Made by a program: the position numbers and the translations under genes
Notes under the pieces: model-generated
Seen by the model: the letters and a program-made list of their open reading frames with translations, nothing else
The model's database searches: none
Told to the model about the DNA's origin: nothing
In this document: positions 43,074 to 52,038 of the stretch, one piece after another
Numbering within the stretch: the first letter of the stretch is position 1
Layout: each line of letters starts with the position of its first letter
Source of the DNA: Pseudomonadota bacterium
GTDB lineage: Bacteria; Myxococcota_A; Bradymonadia; UBA4248
Assembly: GCA_017441205.1 (NCBI GenBank)
Contig: JAFRYG010000048.1
Location: forward strand, 1-62,357
Reading direction: 5' to 3'
Length of the DNA: 62,357 nt

Positions 43074-45569
43074 TTATTTCCAACCTTCGAGCGGATTCGG
43101 ATAGGCAGCCAGCTCAGCCGGCGTTCTGTCGCGCATCGTGATGGCTTTGGCAAAGCATTTCTGGGCGCAAATCGTGCAGCCGACACAGTTTTCGGGATGT
43201 GCGACGATCTTGTCACCTTCCTGAATGAGTCCGAAGTACGAGCAGCGCGTGCAGTTGCCGCATTTGACGCAGAGGTCTTCGTCGATTTGCGGAATGCGTT
43301 TGACCGGCGAAAGATCCATGAAGTCCGTCAGTGAATTCTTGCCGCGGCCGATGAGTTCATCGATCGAGTGAATGCCGCGTTCTTCCATGTTCTTCGAAAG
43401 GCCTTCGCACAGATGACGAATGATGCCGACGCCGTATTTCATGGCGATCGTGCAGAACTGAACGTTGATGGCACCGAGGGCCAGGAAGTTCGCGGCATCC
43501 TTGTAATTCATCGGGCCGCCGTTGCCGCTGACGGCAACGCCGCTGTTGCGGACTGACCACAGCGAGTTGTTCGAAATCGCGGTGACACCATGACCGGACA
43601 TACCGATGACGACGCCCTGATCCCATGCGTGTTCCTTGCCATCGATGTGTTTGCGGAACGTGAACGACGGGAAGGTGTTGGCGAGTGTGACACCGGCTTT
43701 CTTGTTGGGATATTTGTCCAGAACGCCCTTGATGGCCTTGAGGATGACGGCGACGCTGGTCACAGCTGCGGTCAGTTTGAAGAGTTTCGGAATCTCGGGA
43801 TCGGAAACTTCCATGACCCAGTCGATGATCTTGGCAGTCAGCGCAGCATTCTGCGAAACGATGTCGCCTTCGGTGCCGTCGCCGCCCTGCGGGCACGACA
43901 GTGAATATTCGATAGCCATGCAGCCGGCGGCCTCGAGTTTCTTCGTGTTCGACTGCCAACCGGCGCGATCGTGTTCATCGTGACCTGTCACGGGGCCACC
44001 GGTCGATGCCGCAATCAGACGATCCGGGAATTCCTGGCGCAGAATCTTGACTTCATGCGCAACGCGGTTGATCGGATGTTCCGAAACGTTATCGCAGTTT
44101 GCGTACGTCTCGTTTTCGAGCTGGAACATGTAACCGGCAGGAATATGAATATCCAGGCCGTCAAATGCAGTTTTCATAAAGCCACCGGCCCATCCGGCCT
44201 TGAGCGCGCGGCGCATCTGCTCCAGACCATCCGAAGGAGGCGCTGCCGAAAGCAGGAACGGATTCGGAAGCTTGCGGCCGAAGAAATCGGTTTCGAGCGA
44301 AACCGGCGTCGCATTGTAGCCATCCATTTTAACGGTGCTCTTGGCAGGACGAACGACCTTGAGTTCAGCTGCTTTGCCGCTCAGATAATCGTCGATGGCA
44401 GCAGCAGCATTCTTGCCCGTTGCAACGGCTTCGACGGCCGTCGAAGGACCATGCCAGCAGTCACCGGCATAGAACACGCCCTTCTTATCTTCGATGGCGA
44501 CTTCGCTCGCGTTGCCGATGGCAATGATGACGTTCTTCACGTTCATCATCGTGCATTCCGTACCCTCGACATCTTCGCAGTCGCGAATGCTGAATTTCGT
44601 GCCGTTCAGGCGGACGCGTTTCGTCTCAATACCGGCAACTGCGCCGTCTTTAACGATGATCTTCGTCACGCGCGTGCGGCCCGTCACTTCAATGCCGGCA
44701 TCTTCGATGTGTTTCTTCTCGTTCGGCGTAAGCGGAAGTTCAGACCATTTTTCGTTGGCGATCATTTCGACGCAGCATGCACCGAGACGAAGTGCTTCGA
44801 GCGCACAGTCAACCGCGATGGCACCGCCGCCGATGATGATGGTACGGCCGCTCAGAGCAGGCTTCTTCGCCAAAAACTCATTGCCGAACAGCGCCTTGTC
44901 TTCACCTTCGATATTGAGTTTGTAGGGTTTGTAGCGACCAACTGCGACGCAGCATGCATCGTGTTTCGCAGCCACTTCATCGACCGTCACCGAAACGCCG
45001 GTCTTTACCGTAATGCCATTGACCTTGAGTGCCCATTCGACATCGCTGGCCAGAACATCCTTCGGAAGACGATCATCGGGAATCAGATTCAGTGCACCGC
45101 CAAGCTTCGCATTGCGATCATAGATGGTAACATCATAACCGCGCTGAGCCAGAATCGCTGCCGCCGCAATACCCGCAGGACCGCCGCCGATGATGCCGAC
45201 GGATTTGCCCTTGGCCGCCGCACGGCGAATTTCAGGCATCAAACCGAGTTTCTTGGCCTTGTTGATGACGTATGCCTGCATGCGCGGAATCTCAATCGCA
45301 GAACCATCCATCGCCTTATGGCTGCAGGCTTTTTGACAATACTGATTCGGACAAATCAAACCACAGACGCCGCCGATCGGGTTGGCGGTCAGAATTTCTG
45401 CGGCAGCTCGGGCGATATCGCTCTTCTCACCCTGCTTCGCAGCCATGATAAAATCGGCCGGCGAACAATTGACCGGACATGCCGTCATACAGGGTTTGTT
45501 TTCACAGAATTCGCAGCTCGTTGCCTGACATGCAAACTGGGCGTCTGTCATAAATGTCGTTTCTTTCAC
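43074..45569 (-). CDS. fused PreT-PreA-type NAD-dependent dihydropyrimidine dehydrogenase-like protein
   Basis: Cytosolic iron-sulfur flavoprotein of 831 residues. The N-terminal Fe-S part has CEFCENKPCMTACP and CGLICPNQYCQKAC, followed by an FAD domain (VGIIGGGPAGIAAA) and NADPH site (TIIIGGGAIAVDCA). A dihydroorotate-dehydrogenase-like FMN barrel (about 440-740) follows, then a C-terminal ferredoxin domain with CVKCGNCTRC and CVGCTICAQKC. This is the domain order of dihydropyrimidine dehydrogenase. In the loop after SLSCPQGG I do not see the Cys that acts as acid in DPD, so the substrate may differ. I chose GTG 45569 (GGAG 8 bases upstream) over ATG 45551. It is not in an obvious operon. 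Confidence 0.87.
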   Translation of the reverse strand: MKETTFMTDAQFACQATSCEFCENKPCMTACPVNCSPADFIMAAKQGEKSDIARAAAEILTANPIGGVCGLICPNQYCQKACSHKAMDGSAIEIPRMQAYVINKAKKLGLMPEIRRAAAKGKSVGIIGGGPAGIAAAAILAQRGYDVTIYDRNAKLGGALNLIPDDRLPKDVLASDVEWALKVNGITVKTGVSVTVDEVAAKHDACCVAVGRYKPYKLNIEGEDKALFGNEFLAKKPALSGRTIIIGGGAIAVDCALEALRLGACCVEMIANEKWSELPLTPNEKKHIEDAGIEVTGRTRVTKIIVKDGAVAGIETKRVRLNGTKFSIRDCEDVEGTECTMMNVKNVIIAIGNASEVAIEDKKGVFYAGDCWHGPSTAVEAVATGKNAAAAIDDYLSGKAAELKVVRPAKSTVKMDGYNATPVSLETDFFGRKLPNPFLLSAAPPSDGLEQMRRALKAGWAGGFMKTAFDGLDIHIPAGYMFQLENETYANCDNVSEHPINRVAHEVKILRQEFPDRLIAASTGGPVTGHDEHDRAGWQSNTKKLEAAGCMAIEYSLSCPQGGDGTEGDIVSQNAALTAKIIDWVMEVSDPEIPKLFKLTAAVTSVAVILKAIKGVLDKYPNKKAGVTLANTFPSFTFRKHIDGKEHAWDQGVVIGMSGHGVTAISNNSLWSVRNSGVAVSGNGGPMNYKDAANFLALGAINVQFCTIAMKYGVGIIRHLCEGLSKNMEERGIHSIDELIGRGKNSLTDFMDLSPVKRIPQIDEDLCVKCGNCTRCSYFGLIQEGDKIVAHPENCVGCTICAQKCFAKAITMRDRTPAELAAYPNPLEGWK

Positions 45570-45786
45570 GGTTCCTTCTCCAAAAAATCGTGCCTGGGTT
45601 CCGGGACCATCCCGCCATACCCGAATAGAATGAACGGCTTTTATCAGATAATTGCCATGAAAATGCAAAAAAAATATCGGCTCAAACTATATTTTTTGAA
45701 ACACTGTATTACCCACACACATAAACACCTACACACAATCGCTAACTACTATGCACTTACTATTATCTACTATTTATTTTTCGCTC

Positions 45787-45872
45787 GCTATGCACACGTT
45801 CGGCCTCCGGCCTCACGCATGCATACGCTCGCATTTGCGCCGCGCTATTGTCTGACGACAATACGCGCGGCG
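45787..45872. repeat. TAT/ATA-C hairpin and long-loop relative in a 360-base gap
   Basis: Gap 45570-45929. At 45838-45872 there is a perfect copy: outer CGCCGCGC/GCGCGGCG, inner TATTGTC/GACAATA, loop TGAC, unpaired C at 45864. At 45787-45828, GC-TATGCA and TGCATA-C-GC enclose about 25 bases that contain CGGCC palindromes. The rest of the gap is A/T-rich with CACA runs and no recognised gene. Confidence 0.78.
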
Positions 45873-45929
45873 ATACATTCTGAATAAACACTAAAAGCAG
45901 CAAAATAAACGCCAAAACCATTCAAACTA

Positions 45930-48041
45930 TTAGTAGGTACACTTCAATTTTTGCTTATTAAATGTCAATACGACATTACTTTTATCCTCTACAGAAAAAT
46001 ATTCTGAGCAGTACGTCATATTGCCAGCGTCGCTTTTTTTATCCATTTTTTCACACACCATACTCAAACTACTGACACTTGATGGATTACAAACAAAACT
46101 AATTTTCACATAACGCTCAGTATCTAACTTGCAATTTATAGACTTTTGAACTCCAGAGTCAATTCCGGGCTTGGATTCAATTACTTTGACGCTTCCATCT
46201 TTACAAGTCGCAATATACCATGTGCCGCAGTATATATCTCCATCAAACCTACATGCAGTTCCATCCTCCATGCACCCATTATATATATCACATATCTTCT
46301 CAATACATTTATCTTTAGTGATCCAGTTCCCATTCAAACACTGTTGTAGGTTATTGTTATCACATCTGAAATTGCCCTGGTGGCAGCTAATTTCACATAT
46401 TCCATCTTCACATTTTTCTCCCGCACCACAGTCTTTAGTTATCCAATTTCCATCAGTGCATTCTTTAACAGCCTGATCTTCACATTTCCTATCACCATTT
46501 TGACACTCACCACAATCCGTCATTTCTGCATTGCAGGAATTTCCATCTACACATTCTTCTCTTGTTCCCTGTGTTCCATTACATGATGCAATAATAGTTC
46601 CGACTTTATTATCCCCATCATCTTCACATCTTTTAACTATTTTATCCTTATCACATTCATCACCACTGTTTTTAACACATTCATTCGTTTCGGCGTCACA
46701 ATGTTCACCTTCTGGACACCCGCCATCCGTACAATTATCTACACATTTTAGTTCGTCAACTCTGCAATGCTGACCAGGGGGACACTCCTCCTTTACCCAT
46801 TTACCGTTCTCATCGCAATTTATTACAAAATTCCCCTCACAACTGACTTCTCCTGATGTACAGTTCTCGCCTGGCGGTTCCTCACACTTGCCATCCTTAC
46901 ACTCAGGGTGACATTCATCTCCATTACATTCACGACATGTGCCATCTTCGCATATTTGATTATCAGCACACGGGAACGATTCACTCCAGTTTTCTCCAGT
47001 ACATTCAGCCCAGCTCCAATTATTCATACATTTTTTCTCATTCCCTGAACATTCTGTCTCACATTTATTAGAATTTTCTTTATCTTCTACCAATTCATCA
47101 TTAATACATCTAATATACTTTCCATCCAGACATTCGGAATACTCCGCTGAACAATTTTCACAGGTTTGATCATCCTTACATTTCAGCTTCTCTCCACACG
47201 CTTGGCTCGTTTTCGCTTGTCCCTTAACGCATTCAACTATCCCATCTACCTCGCACTTTTTATAGGATTGAGTACATGTCACAACATCCTTGCACCCCGT
47301 GCCTTCACTATCACACTCAGAAGAAGCACATTCATCAAATGGCACAAATTTACCATCAGTACACCGCACAAGCTTCGCGTTCTCTCCATTTACTCCAGGT
47401 TGACATTCTACAAAACCAATTGCGCAATTTGAGCAAATACTATTGTTCAGGCATACTCCGCTTATACAAGTCTCTCTCGCAATCCAACCACCATCTTTGC
47501 ATTCTTTTATTTCTCCAGCATCACATTTCTTTGTTCCATCCTTACATACCCCGCACCTCCCTTTCTTATTGCACGAAGCATCATTAATGCATGTATTGGA
47601 TTCCACCCACTCACCATAAATACACATATAATGCACATTCTCATCTGTAGTATCTGATTTCTTGCACATATGACTTCCACTTTCACAAACTGCGCATTTA
47701 TCATCCACTTTCTGCTTACATTCCTTAACGTCACATGTCCGGATTTCTTTTAACGATTCATTGACACATTGATATATTATACTCTGATTATCACTAATTT
47801 TGCACACATAGCCATCCCCTTTACACTCCCCCTTATTGGCACACACGCCTTTGACGCAAATCACCCCTTCCGAACAGTCCACATCGCACTTGCATATACC
47901 ATTGTCTTTATATTCTCCGCCGCTGTCCTCACACAATGATTCAAAATCTTTATAATAATGTGCGACATTGCCGCCACACGCTCCAAGCCCACAAAAACTC
48001 AAACACGAAATAGCCAGTAATATATTTCTTCCGGTTTTCAT
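45930..48041 (-). CDS. large Cys-rich lipoprotein, A/T-richer than its neighbours
   Basis: Envelope lipoprotein of 703 residues. The signal ends GLGAC. The mature part holds roughly 70 Cys with a loose repeat C-xDGxW-x(4-6)-C (TDGNWITKDC, LNGNWITKDKC, KDGGWIARETC, YGEWVESNTC). Shorter C..G.CE.P segments and a C-terminal Cys-poor 100 residues (YIATCKDGSVKVIES to KLKCTY) follow. There is no catalytic motif I can name. By eye the gene is richer in A and T than the flanking genes, which suggests separate acquisition or relaxed codon use. It is single and preceded by a weak RBS. Confidence 0.75.
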   Translation of the reverse strand: MKTGRNILLAISCLSFCGLGACGGNVAHYYKDFESLCEDSGGEYKDNGICKCDVDCSEGVICVKGVCANKGECKGDGYVCKISDNQSIIYQCVNESLKEIRTCDVKECKQKVDDKCAVCESGSHMCKKSDTTDENVHYMCIYGEWVESNTCINDASCNKKGRCGVCKDGTKKCDAGEIKECKDGGWIARETCISGVCLNNSICSNCAIGFVECQPGVNGENAKLVRCTDGKFVPFDECASSECDSEGTGCKDVVTCTQSYKKCEVDGIVECVKGQAKTSQACGEKLKCKDDQTCENCSAEYSECLDGKYIRCINDELVEDKENSNKCETECSGNEKKCMNNWSWAECTGENWSESFPCADNQICEDGTCRECNGDECHPECKDGKCEEPPGENCTSGEVSCEGNFVINCDENGKWVKEECPPGQHCRVDELKCVDNCTDGGCPEGEHCDAETNECVKNSGDECDKDKIVKRCEDDGDNKVGTIIASCNGTQGTREECVDGNSCNAEMTDCGECQNGDRKCEDQAVKECTDGNWITKDCGAGEKCEDGICEISCHQGNFRCDNNNLQQCLNGNWITKDKCIEKICDIYNGCMEDGTACRFDGDIYCGTWYIATCKDGSVKVIESKPGIDSGVQKSINCKLDTERYVKISFVCNPSSVSSLSMVCEKMDKKSDAGNMTYCSEYFSVEDKSNVVLTFNKQKLKCTY

Positions 48042-48193
48042 AATTAACGTTCTTCTTCACTCAATGCGTTCATTCATCCCATTCTGTTCACACAGAACAC
48101 AGGCCAATGCACCTCCATTATAATCCCTGGCATTTGTAAAGTAAAAACATCAATGAATTCAACTCATCAGCATTCAAAAGTGGTAATCCCCAA

Positions 48194-48441
48194 GCTCTAG
48201 GCGCTAAAGAATGTCTGAATAAGTGTCTGGCGCAACCAATCGCTGTTGTATAAAACAGCTCATGAGTTGGGAGTTGGGAGTTGGATGTCACACAATCACA
48301 GAGGTTCTTGCAAAAATATCGGTAAATGCATTCACCTCTATAACTCAAAGCTCTAAGCTCTAAGGAATCTCTGAATAATTGTCTGGTGCGACAAAACTGT
48401 GTTGTAAAAACTACTCCCCTTGCCCCATTGGGGAAAGGGGA
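48194..48441. repeat. imperfect 60-base direct repeat with GAGTTGG and AAGCTCT heptamers
   Basis: In the 439-base gap 48042-48480, two copies of a sequence beginning GCTCTA, then CTGAATAA, TGTCTGG and TGTTGTA lie at about 48194-48256 and 48357-48417. Between them are three exact GAGTTGG units (48264-48284) and two AAGCTCT units (48348-48361). At 48415-48441 CCCCT/AGGGG arms surround CCCC/GGGG. No gene was recognised. Confidence 0.7.
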
Positions 48442-48480
48442 TGGGGGGAAAGGGGCCAATTGCTCAGATGTTCCCTAAGC

Positions 48481-49770
48481 TCAATCATAAAATGCCCTGA
48501 ACGCCCGAATGCAGTACTCATGATCCCGTACACTCCCGGTTTCGCGCACGCTGTGCATGGCGAGTATCGGATTGCCCATATCGACACCGGCAAGGGGCAT
48601 TGTCGCAGTCAGGATGTTGCCGAGTGTGCTGCCGCCGGCGACGTCGCTGTGGTTCACAAAACGCTGACAGGGCACGCCGGCTTTGCGGCAGATTCCCTCA
48701 AAAACAGCCGCACTCACAGCATCGCTGGCATATTTCTGCGCCGCATTGAACTTGATGACTGGTCCGCCGCCAAGCATCGGATGACAAACCGGATCGTACT
48801 TTTCGCCATAGTTCGGATGAAATGCATGTGCATTGTCCGCCGAAATCATAAAGGCATGCTCGACAGCGCGATAATAATCGTCCTGCGTCCCCCCTTGTTT
48901 CAAAACCATCCGCTGAATCATACTCGCCAAAAACGGACTCGCCGCACCTTGTTTTGTGTGCGAACCAGTCTCTTCATTATCAAATATCGCTAAAATGCGG
49001 GTCGTTTGCGGCACTTTGTCCGAAACAGCAAGCATGGCCTCAAGCCCCGCATGGACCATCGAAAGATCATCGAGCCTTCCCGCAGAAATGAATTCGTCGC
49101 TTGCGCCCAGAACACAGGCTGGCGTCGTATCGTACAGATAGAGATCAAAATCGAGTATGTCTTCGGCCCTAATTCCAAGTTCCTTGCAGATAATCTGTAC
49201 GAGCAGCCCGTTCTTTTCGAACGATTCAGTCACAAATCCAAGCATCGGCTGCATATCTTTCTGAACACTCAGCTTGACACCGTCGTTGACCTGCCGGTTA
49301 AAATGAATGCACAGACTCGGAATCGTCAGCAGCGGCCGCCGGATATGCAAAAGCATCGTCTCCGGATGCATGATATCATCCGTCCGAACGATCACGCGTC
49401 CCGCAATGCTCAGCGGTCGATCGAACCATGTACTTAGAATCGCCCCGCCGTAAACTTCGACATTCAGTTTGACAATTTTATTTTCAACGCGAATCTCGGG
49501 ATTCGGCTTGATGCGAAACGTCGGTGAATCTGCATGCGCACAGATAATATGAAAACCATTCTCTGCCAGCGGTTGCTCACCAACCTGAAAAGCAGAAATT
49601 GACGAATCATTCTTGGTCACATAAAACTTCGCTCCCGCTTGAATACTGCCCATGGCAGCACTCGCATCAAAGCGCTCAAAGCCGGCAGCTTCGAGCCTTT
49701 TGGCAACAGCACGGACGGCGAGGAAATTGACAGGAGATTCTCCGAGAAACTGAATGAGATGGTCGATCAT
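48481..49770 (-). CDS. apeB: M18-family aminopeptidase
   Basis: Cytosolic dinuclear-zinc aminopeptidase of 429 residues that trims acidic and other N-terminal residues from peptides. Family motifs are complete: CAHADSPTFRIKP, YGGAILSTWFDRPL, FDNEETGSHTKQGA, SADNAHAFHPNY, NHSDVAGGSTLG and GNPILAMHSVRE. The length matches bacterial M18 members. ATG 49770 was chosen; earlier candidates are TTG or GTG and no site has a good RBS. It follows a repeat-rich gap and is apparently monocistronic. A role in amino-acid fermentation fits but is inference. Confidence 0.95.
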   Translation of the reverse strand: MIDHLIQFLGESPVNFLAVRAVAKRLEAAGFERFDASAAMGSIQAGAKFYVTKNDSSISAFQVGEQPLAENGFHIICAHADSPTFRIKPNPEIRVENKIVKLNVEVYGGAILSTWFDRPLSIAGRVIVRTDDIMHPETMLLHIRRPLLTIPSLCIHFNRQVNDGVKLSVQKDMQPMLGFVTESFEKNGLLVQIICKELGIRAEDILDFDLYLYDTTPACVLGASDEFISAGRLDDLSMVHAGLEAMLAVSDKVPQTTRILAIFDNEETGSHTKQGAASPFLASMIQRMVLKQGGTQDDYYRAVEHAFMISADNAHAFHPNYGEKYDPVCHPMLGGGPVIKFNAAQKYASDAVSAAVFEGICRKAGVPCQRFVNHSDVAGGSTLGNILTATMPLAGVDMGNPILAMHSVRETGSVRDHEYCIRAFRAFYD

Positions 49771-49971
49771 GGCTTTATACACAAACAAAAAAGAATACGA
49801 ACTGCCCTCAAATGGGTACAGACAAACAACGGCACTTATCTTAAATTCAAATCGGCAAAAATTGTAGCATTATTATTCATTTCCAAGACTGCTCTTCTTT
49901 TTCCCCCGGGCTCTCAGTTGGGCCCCCAGCACGTACCGGCGATTGCACATCTGCGGTACATGCATGAGTAC

Positions 49972-50067
49972 AGACGCGCGGCCCGCACGTCTCTATCCTT
50001 TATGAATTAAGCATTAAGCATTATGCATTATGCATTATGCATTACGAATTATGCATTACGAATTACC
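49972..50067. repeat. AGACG palindrome followed by ATTATGC/ATTACGA heptamers
   Basis: A degenerate member of the AGACGTG..CACGTCT set (49972-49992) is followed by tandem heptamers of the AAGCATT/ATTATGC/ATTACGA kind (50001-50067). The same arrangement occurs at 24889 and 30856. It lies between the M18 start and the end of the kinase gene. Confidence 0.8.
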
Positions 50068-50069
50068 AA

Positions 50070-51215
50070 CTAACCACCGCTTTTTTTCGATCTCACAATC
50101 AAATAAATGCCTAAAGCTACCATCGGCACCAGGAACAACCCCAATCTGCCGACAAAACGAGTGAATGACAAAGTAATCGTAAAAATTAATATAACCAGAA
50201 ATACTTTATACTTTCCACTTACTTTTTTGGACAGATGCGCATCCTGCGAACCCGATTCCGAAACCAGCCCCCCTCTGCCCTGTTCTGATTTGCCACGGTC
50301 CTGACTACAGGCTGACTCCGCATTCTCAAAGACATGCTTCAAATTGGGATCACATTTGATACCGAAATCGAGAACCTGAATCAATTCATTGCCATTCTGA
50401 ATGCGTTTCTTCGGGCTCGGGTCGATCATCTTCTTAAGCAGTTCACAAAACCAATTGGGGACATTCTCCGGAATATACTTTTCAAATTTCAGATCCAGAT
50501 CATCCATCTCCATTTCGCAGGGCGATACGGATGTTACCAGATGGATCATGGTCATGCCCAGGCTGAAGATATCTGCTGCAGGCGTCACTTTGCCGTACAA
50601 TTGTTCCGGAGCCAGATATCCGGCAGTCCCTGCAAATGTCGTCGCAAAGGACTTCTGGCGCTTCGATGCCACGACTCCAAAATCGACCAGCCAGACGCTC
50701 ATATCATCAGAAACGAGTATATTGGCCGGTTTAATATCGCGATGAATAATCGGCGGAATGCCGGATTCAATAGTTTGAAGTATTCGAGCAGTCTTTCTCA
50801 GAATAATCAGAATATCTCCAAATAGGAACCGCTTTCCGCTGGAAATATACTTATCGAGAGAAAGTGCCGATATATATTCTTCAACCAGATACATATAACG
50901 GTCTGTTCTGATTGTTTCTATAAAAGCCGGAACCCCGGGAACGCTCAGATTGCGAAGCGTTTCGATTTCACGTTCAAACAGCTCTATATCTTTAAAGCTC
51001 TCGACGGATTGTATATCCAGAACCTTGATGGCGACTTTCTTTCCGTAATCATCAAGTGCACAGAGTACAGTTCCCTGCGCCCCCGATGCAATATAACTGA
51101 TATCATGGTACTTATTGGCAAGTTCCGGATGTATTTCAGCAAGATTCGAATCTTCGGAATACCCACGATACCCTGAAGAAGTTTCTTTTGCAGGAGAGAA
51201 TTCGCTTTTATCCAT
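50070..51215 (-). CDS. membrane Ser/Thr protein kinase (Hanks type)
   Basis: Protein of 381 residues. The kinase domain (about 40-290) has the glycine loop SGAQGTVLCA, VAIKVLD (ATP Lys), the catalytic loop HRDIKPANIL, DFGVV and APEQLY, all intact, so it should be active. A linker with several Ser and Gln follows, then two C-terminal transmembrane helices (about 325-345 and 350-372) and a short basic end. The kinase faces the cytosol with no extracytosolic sensor domain, so its signal may come from inside the membrane or cytosol. I took ATG 51215; an upstream in-frame start would add a hydrophobic leader without RBS. The YegP-like gene is upstream on the same strand. Confidence 0.93.
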   Translation of the reverse strand: MDKSEFSPAKETSSGYRGYSEDSNLAEIHPELANKYHDISYIASGAQGTVLCALDDYGKKVAIKVLDIQSVESFKDIELFEREIETLRNLSVPGVPAFIETIRTDRYMYLVEEYISALSLDKYISSGKRFLFGDILIILRKTARILQTIESGIPPIIHRDIKPANILVSDDMSVWLVDFGVVASKRQKSFATTFAGTAGYLAPEQLYGKVTPAADIFSLGMTMIHLVTSVSPCEMEMDDLDLKFEKYIPENVPNWFCELLKKMIDPSPKKRIQNGNELIQVLDFGIKCDPNLKHVFENAESACSQDRGKSEQGRGGLVSESGSQDAHLSKKVSGKYKVFLVILIFTITLSFTRFVGRLGLFLVPMVALGIYLIVRSKKSGG

Positions 51216-51323
51216 ATCTCTAAATCTGTTAAACTTATATATCACTATAAAAATAATGAGGACCCGAATCGAGCCCTCATCAAATTTCAATCATTGCCGG
51301 AATTGCCCGGCAGGTGCAATATA

Positions 51324-51707
51324 TCAGGCATCTGCCTTCGCATCCATCACAATTTCAGCATCAGGAGCATTCTTGCGGATGCTTTCAATGCCGTTCATAC
51401 AACCGGCTTTGGCTTTATAACCTTCGCCAACTGCAATGATTTCGCCATTGCGTGCTTTCAGACGAAAACGGAATTCACCGGCTTTATCGGCATAAACTTC
51501 AAATTTCGGATGAGATTTCTGCTCAAAATTCTCGACAGTCTGATCCTCTACAGGTGCTTCCGGTGCATTCTTGCGAACGCTTTCAATGCCGGCCTTGCAG
51601 CTGTCCAGTGATTTGTAGATCTGCGATGTTGCAATAACCTCGTGATTGTTGGCCTTAAGGTTAAACATAAAGCCCGTCTTCGCTTCAGAAATGACAAATT
51701 TACCCAT
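51324..51707 (-). CDS. YegP-like protein with two DUF1508 repeats
   Basis: Small cytosolic protein of 127 residues made of two DUF1508 units: FNLKANNHEVIATSQIY with SLDSCKAGIESVRKNAP, and FRFRLKARNGEIIAVGEGY with AKAGCMNGIESIRKNAP. Such proteins (E. coli YegP) are of unknown function and dimerise. AGGAG 7 bases upstream supports the ATG. It lies upstream of the kinase gene in the same direction with a 109-base gap, so co-transcription is possible. Confidence 0.92.
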   Translation of the reverse strand: MGKFVISEAKTGFMFNLKANNHEVIATSQIYKSLDSCKAGIESVRKNAPEAPVEDQTVENFEQKSHPKFEVYADKAGEFRFRLKARNGEIIAVGEGYKAKAGCMNGIESIRKNAPDAEIVMDAKADA

Positions 51708-51970
51708 ATTAATGCTCCTGGATTAAGTAGCAGTACTATACTGCTGCTGATTAAAATAACATGACTGCATAAAAAAATTCAATCGCTAAATATTGCAAAA
51801 TTTTGCACAATATTGATTGCAAAGAAGTTTTTCTGCAAAACAAGACATATATCCGGAATACCAACGATTGCTGTTAGTGGATACTCGTCCGCATCGCAGC
51901 AATGCGTGTTCGATACTGATTGTTATCTGAGTTGCGGTTCTATGCGTCGGATGCCGCATACGCCCCCCCT

Positions 51971-52024
51971 GCGCGGCTATGCATGCATACGCCGCGCTCC
52001 GCCGGCTATTTCATACGCCGGCGG
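51971..52024. repeat. pair of perfect TAT/ATA-C hairpins with minimal interiors
   Basis: In the 331-base gap 51708-52038. First, 51971-51997: outer GCGCGGC/GCCGCGC, inner TATG/CATA, loop CATG, unpaired C at 51990. Second, 51999-52024: outer CCGCCGGC/GCCGGCGG, inner TAT/ATA, loop TTC, unpaired C at 52016. The second shows that only TAT/ATA plus the extra C is required. The rest of the gap has no recognised gene. Confidence 0.85.
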
Positions 52025-52038
52025 CTCCTTTGGATGAA

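Noticed and set aside
43971..45887. 638-codon open frame antisense to the PreTA-like gene
   Set aside because: It lies over a gene with complete Fe-S, FAD and FMN motifs; its product is low in known motifs and follows from third-position composition of the real gene.
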